From contig JAXLWB010000018.1 in assembly GCA_046328715.1 (NCBI GenBank), positions 1 to 64,000 of the forward strand: a DNA stretch of 64,000 nucleotides, read 5' to 3'. The stretch comes from JAXLWB01 sp046328715. GTDB taxonomy: Bacteria > Chloroflexota > Anaerolineae > Caldilineales > Caldilineaceae. A program made the translations under genes and the position numbers. The notes under the pieces are model-generated. The model was given only the letters and a program-made list of their open reading frames with translations, was not told the DNA's origin and did no database searches. Positions 49,442 to 57,365 of this stretch are shown here, piece after piece; the stretch's first letter is position 1, and each line of letters begins with the position of its first letter.

Positions 49442-49474
49442 AGGTGTATTTCAGTGTCAAGCTGAAATACACCT
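49442..49474. terminator. Second hairpin before the M60-like gene
   Basis: AGGTGTATTTCAG (49442-49454) and CTGAAATACACCT (49462-49474) are perfect 13-base arms with a 7-base loop. It is in series with the stronger hairpin upstream and may insulate the next promoter. Confidence 0.6.
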
Positions 49475-49580
49475 GCCTTTACTGGCTATTTATTGAAAAA
49501 TAAATGTCCTGCTATACTACAAAATTCAGTTTTTCGTAATCAAACAAATACAAAAAATATTTTTATCGAGTAAAGCAACT

Positions 49581-52500
49581 ATGCAGAAATTCGTGTTGTT
49601 CCCTTTTCTCTTACTGATTGCTTGCCTGGCAAGTTTCAGCGTTGCTACCGCTGCTGTCCCGCAAATAGTTGTAGGGGATATGATTTCACCGGTCAATGCG
49701 TCCGGTGTCTGTATTACCATTGTGGGTGAACTCATAGCGTTGCCCACAATTCAGCCTCTCGTCTGCCGTGGCCAAGCGGATCAAACCTGGCAGATTGATG
49801 GAGATGGCAAGTGGCATAGCGGAGCCGACACCAACTATTGTCTGGCACGCAAAAGCAACGGCAGTTGGACATTGACCGTTTTGCCTTGCACCGATGTGCG
49901 TACTTTGCAGCTTACGCCGGATGCGACAAATTCAGCAGTTTATAACGTAGTAGGCGATACGCTGGCATTGGACAATTACGGCAGCGAGGTAGGTCTTTAC
50001 CCCAAACATGGCAATGCCAATCAACAATGGCGCTGGTTTCAGGACGATCTGGCAACGGTAACAGCACAGGGCTGTGCCATCACCTATCCCTTCCCTGCCA
50101 GTGACACTGCCACCTATGAGCGCGAACTCGCCTGTGATCGAGTGAGCAGAGTACAGCCGCCCTACATCGTTCCCGATACCGCTGTGCGCACGACCATGTT
50201 TCCTGGTCCAGTCGATAGCGGCTTGCCGTCCATTACCCAAACCTTCGCCTTCAATCTGCAATTTAAGGCTTCTGACTACTTGCGTATGGCGGCCCCACCG
50301 CAAAACTGGCAAAGTACTGGATTATACGCGCCGCCCAATCAGATGATTCGAGTCAGCGTACGTGATGCCACAGCCGAGGATCTGGCAGCCGTCTATGCCC
50401 AAATTGGCGTACACATGGATCACCTCACTCCCAACTCGGGGAATGTGCAAGGTGACAATTTTCTACGCCATCCGAGTGTTGTGCTGCGGGTGAGACTGCT
50501 GCCAGGCGAAAATCTCGTGCGTTCCCCCTACGGTGGGCCGATCATCCTGGTCTCCGACAAATCGCTCGATAAAACAATTACGGTAGAAGTCGCCAATGCA
50601 GTGCAGGCTCCTTACTTTAAAAGTGGCGAAACCAGCGAGGAGCAGTGGCTGGCACGGCGCGGCCTCGGCGTACCCTATGCCGAGATCGAAGGCGAACTGG
50701 CAGTGTTGCATGTCCCAACCAGTGAGATCAACACAGTCAGCTATGCCGATATTCAGGCAGTAGCCGACTATTACACGCAAATGGTGCGCTATCACTATGC
50801 TCTCTCTGGACTTGGTGATGATGCCGCTCTGCCGAATCAAACGCCGCAGGGCAAACATCGCCATGTGGAAGACATTCAAATCGGTGGCGGCTGGGGTCAC
50901 TCTGGCTTTCCTGCCATGTATTTCAACGCCTGGCATATTGGCGTCCCCGAAGAAGCCGTTTATAAATCAGCGGGATGGGGAGTCTATCATGAATTGGGCC
51001 ACAACCATCAGATGGGGGCCTGGTCCTATGTCTTTGGCACTGAAGCCACCGTGAATCTCTGGTCACTTTATGCGCAGGAGTCATTCTTTGGCAATTCACG
51101 TCTTGTTGATAGCGACAGTTATTCCGAAGCGATTGCCCGCCTCAACGACAACACGATCACAGACAAATGGGGAAGCGCCGGAGCCTTTGAGCAACTGGTC
51201 TTCCTTGATCAGATCCGGCTCGCCTTTCCCCAACTGGATTGGAATCTGTGGACACAACTGATCCGTCACTACCGCGAGATGAGTTCGAGCGACTACAATG
51301 CGCTCGACACCGACCAAAAGAAACGGGATCAATTTTTGATGATTCTCTGCGATCTGACCAACAGCAATCTCACGCCTCACTTCGAAGCGTGGACTCTCCC
51401 GATCTCCGACAGTGCCAAAAGCTACTGTGCCAACAAACCGGCATTGACCGTGCAGCCCTGGACGATTGATGGAGCCAAACCACTCTATTATCCCGGCGAC
51501 GGCAACGGCAACCTTCGTCGCGAATGGTGGAGCAACCTTCCTGGTACTACTCTGGACGATCTGCTCAATGCGCCCAGCTATCCCGGCCAGCCCACAGGCA
51601 CGGAGATCATCACTGGTACACTGGAAGGTCCACGCGATTGGGGCAGCAACTATGGCGAACGCCTGCGCGGCTATCTCCATCCACCCGTCACGGGTAACTA
51701 TGAATTCTGGCTGGCTGGCGATGACGCTGCCCAATTGCGCTTGAGCAGTGACGAAGACCCCATCCACGCCCAGGCATTGCTCACGCTGACGCAACACACT
51801 GGCTATCGCGATTTTGACGCCACTGTTGCATCCATCCAGCGCTCACAGCCAGTTGTCTTGGAGGCAGGACGTCAATATTACGTTGAGGTTATCCACAAGG
51901 AAGAGGGTGGTGGCGACCATGTCTCGGTTGCCTGGACAATCCCCGCTGGTCCCTCCACCCCACGTGAAGCGCGCAAGGTGATCGATGGGCGCTATCTTTC
52001 CCCCTATACCGGCGATTTGGCGTTGCGCAACGAAGTGGCCTTTGGCCAATCTGCCACGATTACCAGAAGCGAAGATGTGACCTTTACGATCACCGTCTTC
52101 AACCAGAGCACGGCTACGGTCAAGAATGTAGAAGTTGTCGATACTCTACCCGCTGGATTTAGCCTCAGCCCGCTCAATCCGGCCAACCAGTGGCGCAACG
52201 GCTACCGCTATGTGCGATTGGAGGCATTCTCCGAAGCGGGCGACCGTGGACCGTGGACAACAATAGCAGAATTAAACATAGTGGGCGGCGAGGGTCAGCC
52301 GCTTCCCCAGAATCAGTGGCTGTTGCGCTATGCCGACAGTGAAAATCCTGATGCACCTGCGACCTATGCCTTTGACGGCGACCCTGCCACGTACTGGCAT
52401 ACGATGTGGTGGTCAGCAAAGCCACCCCATCCTCACGAACTTCAGATCGACCTGGGTGGACGCTACACGCTCTCTGGCTTCAGCTATCTACCCCGTCAAG

Positions 52501-52952
52501 CTGGCGGCAATGGGCGAATCGGCGATTATCGCTTTTCCGTCAGCAGCGATGGCATGGATTGGACGCAAGTCGTCAGCGGTACTTTCCCGGACAACGCCGA
52601 GTTACAGACTGTCACCTTCACAGCACCAGCGCCAAGTCAGGCATTCGGCATCATTCCCGGGCCAATTGCCCCAAGCACTTCGGCCAGCATCTCGATCATC
52701 CTGCGCGCCGCCCCAACGCTGGCGCTTGGCAGCTATACCAACCACGCTGAAATCGTCGGGGCAGAAGATGGTCTCGACAGCCCCATCTATGACACCGATT
52801 CCACTGCCGACGCAGACACAAGCAACGATCCTGTGCTCGATAACAGCATTGATAATAGCAACGACGAAGACGATCATGACATCGCCACCATCGAGATCAG
52901 CGACGTTCCGGTTTTGAATCAATTCGTCTTCTTGCCGCTCGTACAACGGTAA
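49581..52952 (+). CDS. Secreted M60-like metallopeptidase with carbohydrate-binding modules
   Basis: This is a 1123-residue exported protein. It has a signal peptide (VLFPFLLLIACLASFSVATAA), a ricin-like lectin region (about 45-160, QTWQIDGDGKW and QQWRWF), and an M60/enhancin-like peptidase domain with the zinc site HELGHNHQ (His470, Glu471, His474) and a downstream Glu488 in FGTEATVNL. Then come a PA14-like module (about 640-810, YLHPPVTGNYEFWLAGDDAAQLRL in parts), a DUF11-like segment, an F5/8 type C-like module and a C-terminal FVFLPLVQR. M60-like enzymes cleave mucin-type O-glycoproteins, so glycoprotein breakdown is likely. Confidence 0.87.
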   Translation: MQKFVLFPFLLLIACLASFSVATAAVPQIVVGDMISPVNASGVCITIVGELIALPTIQPLVCRGQADQTWQIDGDGKWHSGADTNYCLARKSNGSWTLTVLPCTDVRTLQLTPDATNSAVYNVVGDTLALDNYGSEVGLYPKHGNANQQWRWFQDDLATVTAQGCAITYPFPASDTATYERELACDRVSRVQPPYIVPDTAVRTTMFPGPVDSGLPSITQTFAFNLQFKASDYLRMAAPPQNWQSTGLYAPPNQMIRVSVRDATAEDLAAVYAQIGVHMDHLTPNSGNVQGDNFLRHPSVVLRVRLLPGENLVRSPYGGPIILVSDKSLDKTITVEVANAVQAPYFKSGETSEEQWLARRGLGVPYAEIEGELAVLHVPTSEINTVSYADIQAVADYYTQMVRYHYALSGLGDDAALPNQTPQGKHRHVEDIQIGGGWGHSGFPAMYFNAWHIGVPEEAVYKSAGWGVYHELGHNHQMGAWSYVFGTEATVNLWSLYAQESFFGNSRLVDSDSYSEAIARLNDNTITDKWGSAGAFEQLVFLDQIRLAFPQLDWNLWTQLIRHYREMSSSDYNALDTDQKKRDQFLMILCDLTNSNLTPHFEAWTLPISDSAKSYCANKPALTVQPWTIDGAKPLYYPGDGNGNLRREWWSNLPGTTLDDLLNAPSYPGQPTGTEIITGTLEGPRDWGSNYGERLRGYLHPPVTGNYEFWLAGDDAAQLRLSSDEDPIHAQALLTLTQHTGYRDFDATVASIQRSQPVVLEAGRQYYVEVIHKEEGGGDHVSVAWTIPAGPSTPREARKVIDGRYLSPYTGDLALRNEVAFGQSATITRSEDVTFTITVFNQSTATVKNVEVVDTLPAGFSLSPLNPANQWRNGYRYVRLEAFSEAGDRGPWTTIAELNIVGGEGQPLPQNQWLLRYADSENPDAPATYAFDGDPATYWHTMWWSAKPPHPHELQIDLGGRYTLSGFSYLPRQAGGNGRIGDYRFSVSSDGMDWTQVVSGTFPDNAELQTVTFTAPAPSQAFGIIPGPIAPSTSASISIILRAAPTLALGSYTNHAEIVGAEDGLDSPIYDTDSTADADTSNDPVLDNSIDNSNDEDDHDIATIEISDVPVLNQFVFLPLVQR

Positions 52953-52975
52953 AAGTCCATCAGAGCCCCGCACGT

Positions 52976-53040
52976 GAATCAGAGCCCCGCACGTCAGTAA
53001 GGGGAAGTTGGCCCCTTACTGACGTGCGGGGCTCTGATGG
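52976..53040. repeat. GAGCCCCGCACGT hairpin element
   Basis: ATCAGAGCCCCGCACGTCAG then TAAGGGG is answered by CCCCTTACTGACGTGCGGG then GCTCTGAT, a long near-perfect hairpin. A partial extra copy of the arm (ATCAGAGCCCCGCACGTGA) starts at 52960. The same sequence, decayed, occurs at 32310. It ends the M60-like gene and may terminate it. GTGTTGCAACAC and TGTCCCGTAGGGACA palindromes follow to 53069. Confidence 0.65.
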
Positions 53041-53157
53041 TGTTGCAACACCCTGTCCCGTAGGGACACCTGCTTTAGCGGAGATAGCGCGGAGACAGCG
53101 ATCTGGCATCCTTCCACTTACCGATGGTGGCACAATATCCACCTGGAGAGGAGAGCC

Positions 53158-53430
53158 ATGCCTAACAAGCGCTACGCCTTGATTGTTCGCCTGTGGCAAG
53201 TACAAGGAAATTCAATGCTGGATGCAGCGCTCAGCAGTGCAGAATCAGAGCGAACCACCGAAGCTGACGTCGCCCAATCCCATGAGTTCGCCCCCCATTG
53301 GCGTGGCTCGATTCAACTGGTAGGTGACTCACAAATCCGTTACTTCGACTCCCTACACGAGATCTCGCACCTTCTGGCCCAGATACTACCGAGCGCTAGG
53401 TTGAACAGTACTATTCCATATGAAGAGTGA
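53158..53430 (+). CDS. Small conserved-looking protein, 90 aa
   Basis: The ATG follows GGAGAGGAG, a strong ribosome binding site. The sequence MPNKRYALIVRLWQVQGN, HWRGSIQLVGDSQIRYFDSL and EISHLLAQILP has the look of a common short Chloroflexota protein (LIVRLW, WRGSI, RYF), probably one small alpha/beta domain. The function is unknown. It directly precedes the second BTAD regulator, separated by a hairpin (GCGTGAAT/ATTCACGC, 53439-53465). It may be part of the same signalling module. Confidence 0.65.
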   Translation: MPNKRYALIVRLWQVQGNSMLDAALSSAESERTTEADVAQSHEFAPHWRGSIQLVGDSQIRYFDSLHEISHLLAQILPSARLNSTIPYEE

Positions 53431-53517
53431 TCCATGAAGCGTGAATAGCTCTCGAAAATTCACGCATCACCCAGATCCGCCTCACACAACCTGTCGATTT
53501 CGGCGAAAAAACGTCAG

Positions 53518-53546
53518 TTGACTGAAACCACCTTGTTGGCTACAAT
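53518..53546 (+). promoter_or_regulatory. Near-consensus promoter of the second BTAD gene, leaderless
   Basis: TTGACT (53518-53523), a 17-base spacer and TACAAT (53541-53546) end six bases before the ATG at 53553. There is no Shine-Dalgarno sequence. The transcript should begin at the start codon. Confidence 0.7.
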
Positions 53547-53552
53547 GCAAAA

Positions 53553-56500
53553 ATGATCGTTGTCCAGCTCTTCGGTGGTGTGCAAATTCAGACAGGCGAG
53601 CAGATTACGCAGATCGCACGGCTGCGCGAGCGGCTTTTGCTGGCCTTTCTCCTTCTCCACCGTGATCGTCCCCATCAGCGAGAAAAACTGATCGAGTTGC
53701 TCTGGCCCGACAATGAATCAGAGCGCAGCGGACGCAACTTTGCCAATGTGCTCTACCGCCTACAACAGGTGATCGGCAAAAGCTGGCTGGTGAGCGAAGG
53801 CTCCTCACTGCTACTCCACCTGCCTGCTGATGTCACACTGGATGTGGCAGAATTTGATCGTTTGCGCAGCTTGAACAACGCCGAAGCACTCCAAGCGGCG
53901 ATTACCCTCTACAGTGGCGATCACCTGCTCACCAGCGCCAACCTGCTGCCGGATATAAACGCCGACTGGCTGCTTCCGATTCAGACCTACTACCACGAGC
54001 TGTTCCTTGGGCTTTTGCAGCAACTCGCATCGCTACACGAACAAGAGCTACGCTTTGAAGCGGCTAATGGCAGTTACCAACGCTTGCGCCTGCATGATCC
54101 ACTCAACGAAGAAGCCTACGCCGGGTTGATGCGCACCTTTGCCCGCTTGGGGCGACAGGCAGAGGCCATCGCCAGCTATCACGAGTTAGCTGCCATCCTA
54201 AAGCAGGAGTTGAACGTTCAGCCCTCCCCCAACCTGAGCGCCCTCTTTGATACGCTTCAGCGCACACCGACCTATGTCGAAAACCCGGCCACAAACGGGA
54301 AGTCAGTCTCCGCCAGCGCACAGCATCCAACCACGTCGCCGATGCATAACCTGCCCAAGAGTTTGACGCATCTGATCGGGCGCAAGCAGGAATTAGAGCA
54401 GATTGGGCGATTGCTTGCCAACCAGCGCTTGATCACCATCACTGGGGCAGGAGGCAGCGGCAAGACCCGCCTTGCGATTGAGATTGGCCGTGAACTGGCT
54501 GATACCTTCCTCGACGGTGCCTGCTGGATCGATCTCTCTGCGCTTCGGGATGAGAGCTTCCTGACTCAAACCGTGGCACAGGGTTTGAAGTTAGCCTTGT
54601 CCACTCAGCAGGACCCCTTGCAACAGCTAAGCGACTTCCTGGGCAACAAAGAGCTGTTGTTGATGCTCGACAACTGCGAACACCTGGTTCAAGGCTGTGC
54701 CGCGCTGGTTGAACGTCTGCTGCAATCATGCCACAAGCTACAGATCCTGGCCACCAGCCGTGAAGCGCTTGGCGTGGCTGGTGAGGTCGTCTGGCTGACT
54801 CCGACCTTGGCTGTGCCAGAGGTGGAAGGGGCAAGGGGCAACCTGCCACCTGCCACCTGCACCCCTGCAACTTTACTCATCTACCCAGCCATCCAGCTTT
54901 TTGTCGAGCGGGCGAGAGCAGTGCGGGCAACGTTCCAGTTGACCGCCGAAAATGCCCCAGCCGTGATCGAAATCTGCCGCCGTTTGGATGGCATTCCACT
55001 GGCGATTGAATTGGCGGCGGCACGGGTGAAAATGATGAGTGTAGCCCAGATTGCCGAACGGTTACACGATCGGTTTCGCCTGCTCGTCAACCCACAGCGT
55101 AACGTCTTGCCCCGCCAACAGACCCTCCACGCCCTCATTGATTGGAGCTACGCCTTGTTGGCTGAGCCCGAACGCCGCCTCCTGCGCCAACTCTCGATCT
55201 TTGCTGGCAGCTTCCGTTTGGAAAGTGCCGAAGCGATCTGCGGCGATGGCACATTGGAATGGTTGACCCGCCTGGTGGACAAATCGATGGTGCTCTTTTT
55301 CGAGCGGCAGGGCGAAGGACGCTATCGGTTACTCGAAACGATCCACGACTATGCTCGCCTGCGCTTGAACGAAGCATCTGAAACACAGACCGTTCAACTG
55401 CAACACGCCCAATACTTTCTGCAACTGGCCGAGCAGGCCGAACGCAACCTCACCGGTACACAACAAGCCTATTGGATCAACCTGCTGGAACGCGAGCACG
55501 ACAATCTTCGCGCAGCCCTACATTGGTCGCTAGAAGCACGGGAACATGAGATCACGCTACGTCTGGTCCGTTGGCTGGGGCGATTCTGGTTCTTCCGGGG
55601 CTATTACCGGGAAGGCGGGCAGTGGGTACAACATGCGCTAGATGCCAATGCAGCCAGGGTCGAGAGTGCCGATCCCGCATCTGAACTGGCGCGGCTTTAT
55701 GCGCGCACTTTGTTTCATGCGGGCCGGCTTTCACGCTCATTTGGTGATTACGCGGTTACCAATGCCTACTTTGAACGCAGCCTTGGCCTTTTACGCCAGC
55801 AAAACGACCCGCGTACCACTGCTGTAGTCCTCAACAGCCTCGGTGTCAGTGCCATGGAGCAAAATCAGTTTACACGCGCCCGGACAATCTTTGTCGAGAG
55901 TCTAACCATCCTGGAACAGTTGGGCAACTTGGAAGAATTGAGCAATCCCCTGCTCAACCTCAGCCAGATTGCCTACACCGTGGGCAATTATCACGAGGCC
56001 AAGCACTATGCCGAGCGCAGCCTCGCCCTGAGTGACCAGTTGCAAGATCAACGCAGCAGGGCTTTTGCCTTGGAGGATCTTGCCAGTGCGGTGATGGGAC
56101 AAGGCGACTGGAGCACAGGACAGATTCTGCTCGAAGAGAGTCTTACCATCCATCGGCGCCTAAGCGGTGCGCTCCAGATCGCTACCGTATTATGTCACCT
56201 GGCTGAACTTGCCTGTATTGCTCAGCAGTACAGCAAGGGCGACCGTTTGCTCAACGAAGCATTGCAGTTGATGCAACAGGATGGCATCGAAGATATGATC
56301 TTTACCCACGCAACCAACAAACTGCTGGTCTATCTGGCGTTAGGCCAGCAAGATGTAGCAAAAGCCTTTATCGCTTGCCTGCGCTCATTGGATGTGGCGG
56401 TACAAGCCAACGCACAGAGTATGATTAGTTGCAGCCTCATCGCAAGCGCCGCCATCGCCGAAGCAAAATTCCTTCTCACCTATGCTATCCAACTCCTGGC

Positions 56501-56687
56501 TTCGGCGACTGCTATCAGTCAAAGGTTAGGGATAGGCTTTTTTGCTTTTGATAACTATTTCTACCAACAAATACGACAAACACTCCACAGCCGTATCTGC
56601 CATGATGAGTTTGACTGTTGGTGGAATTACGGTTTGCAATTGACGATGGAAGACGTTGTACTATTAGCTCGTCAACAAGTAACCTGA
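53553..56687 (+). CDS. BTAD/SARP-like regulator with NB-ARC ATPase and TPR, second copy
   Basis: This 1044-residue regulator has the same plan as the minus-strand one: winged helix (about 1-90, EKLIELLWPDNESERSGRNF and VLYRLQQVIG), BTAD (about 95-240), NB-ARC with Walker A TGAGGSGKT near 295-303 and LLLMLDNCEHL, and long tetratricopeptide repeats (about 620-1000). The insert at about 422-441 (EVEGARGNLPPATCTPAT) is encoded by intergenic-type repeat words and is absent from the corresponding place in the other copy. It is read from a leaderless promoter and is followed after 22 bases by a membrane protein gene. Confidence 0.88.
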   Translation: MIVVQLFGGVQIQTGEQITQIARLRERLLLAFLLLHRDRPHQREKLIELLWPDNESERSGRNFANVLYRLQQVIGKSWLVSEGSSLLLHLPADVTLDVAEFDRLRSLNNAEALQAAITLYSGDHLLTSANLLPDINADWLLPIQTYYHELFLGLLQQLASLHEQELRFEAANGSYQRLRLHDPLNEEAYAGLMRTFARLGRQAEAIASYHELAAILKQELNVQPSPNLSALFDTLQRTPTYVENPATNGKSVSASAQHPTTSPMHNLPKSLTHLIGRKQELEQIGRLLANQRLITITGAGGSGKTRLAIEIGRELADTFLDGACWIDLSALRDESFLTQTVAQGLKLALSTQQDPLQQLSDFLGNKELLLMLDNCEHLVQGCAALVERLLQSCHKLQILATSREALGVAGEVVWLTPTLAVPEVEGARGNLPPATCTPATLLIYPAIQLFVERARAVRATFQLTAENAPAVIEICRRLDGIPLAIELAAARVKMMSVAQIAERLHDRFRLLVNPQRNVLPRQQTLHALIDWSYALLAEPERRLLRQLSIFAGSFRLESAEAICGDGTLEWLTRLVDKSMVLFFERQGEGRYRLLETIHDYARLRLNEASETQTVQLQHAQYFLQLAEQAERNLTGTQQAYWINLLEREHDNLRAALHWSLEAREHEITLRLVRWLGRFWFFRGYYREGGQWVQHALDANAARVESADPASELARLYARTLFHAGRLSRSFGDYAVTNAYFERSLGLLRQQNDPRTTAVVLNSLGVSAMEQNQFTRARTIFVESLTILEQLGNLEELSNPLLNLSQIAYTVGNYHEAKHYAERSLALSDQLQDQRSRAFALEDLASAVMGQGDWSTGQILLEESLTIHRRLSGALQIATVLCHLAELACIAQQYSKGDRLLNEALQLMQQDGIEDMIFTHATNKLLVYLALGQQDVAKAFIACLRSLDVAVQANAQSMISCSLIASAAIAEAKFLLTYAIQLLASATAISQRLGIGFFAFDNYFYQQIRQTLHSRICHDEFDCWWNYGLQLTMEDVVLLARQQVT
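54818..54875 (+). repeat. Word-type repeat inside the BTAD gene, in frame
   Basis: GAGGTGGAAGGGGCAAGGGG and CAACCTGCCACCTGCCACCT then GCACCCCTGCAAC form loose inverted arms. The words CCACCTGCCACxTGCA match the intergenic elements at 21348-21418 and 25972-26030. The reading frame stays open through it and adds about 19 residues between the NB-ARC domain strands. Confidence 0.6.
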
Positions 56688-56709
56688 GTTTGAACTCTAT
56701 CATTACCCC

Positions 56710-57153
56710 ATGCGACTGATCTTTTTTCTGCTTACCATTTTACTTTTCATCCTTGCCTGTGCGGTACCGGCGCTCGAATTTCGCCACTATTGTAGCGATC
56801 CAGCAAATTATGACATGGTAACCTGGGAAGGTCTCCGTGCACTGGCGCTGGGCTGGATGGGGCTTTTTGTGGGCATGATCGGCTGGTATGCGAATCCTTT
56901 TTGGCTCTTTGGGATGCTCGCTTATCTTTTCAACTTTCGCTGGGTGGCTCGGATTTTACTCTTCATCGCCCTGGTACTGGCTCTGACCAGCTTTATGCTA
57001 ATTGACACAAGCGTGCCTGCCGACGAAGCCAATGTCTGCAAGCTCATGCTGGAAACGCCATTGATTGGCTTTTACTTGTGGCTCGGGGCGATGGTTTTCG
57101 GCTTTTTTGTGGCAGTTCGAGGCAAGAGACGGGTCAGGCTCAAGCCAGCCTAG
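56710..57153 (+). CDS. Small integral membrane protein, 147 aa
   Basis: Four predicted helices: LIFFLLTILLFILACAVPAL, ALGWMGLFVGMIGWYANPFW (then LFGMLAYLF), ARILLFIALVLALTSFMLI and LIGFYLWLGAMVFGFFVAV. A basic tail follows (RGKRRVRLKPA). It starts 22 bases after the BTAD gene on the same strand, so co-transcription is likely, and it could be its membrane partner. I do not recognise the family. Confidence 0.65.
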   Translation: MRLIFFLLTILLFILACAVPALEFRHYCSDPANYDMVTWEGLRALALGWMGLFVGMIGWYANPFWLFGMLAYLFNFRWVARILLFIALVLALTSFMLIDTSVPADEANVCKLMLETPLIGFYLWLGAMVFGFFVAVRGKRRVRLKPA

Positions 57154-57365
57154 GGCGGCTTTAGAATCGTACATATGGCAAAAGGATGGCATGTTCGAGA
57201 CGTGTGGGCATGTAGATGATCTGCACGTTCATCGTTGGAGATAGCGCGGAGATAAATCGGCTCTAGACTGGTGGTTAGCAAGGCGAGTTATAACGCTAGA
57301 CAATGTGGATGTCCAGCGTTACAACTTTACTGGGTTCAATGTCTAAACATTTTTCTGGAGCTGCT
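57154..57365. other. Intergenic region with GGAGATAGCGCGGAGA words
   Basis: There is no gene. GGAGATAGCGCGGAGATAA (57237 onward) repeats a word also seen at 53080-53096 and 60053-60070. No stable terminator is obvious. GGAG lies six bases before the CSLREA ATG at 57366. Confidence 0.5.
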
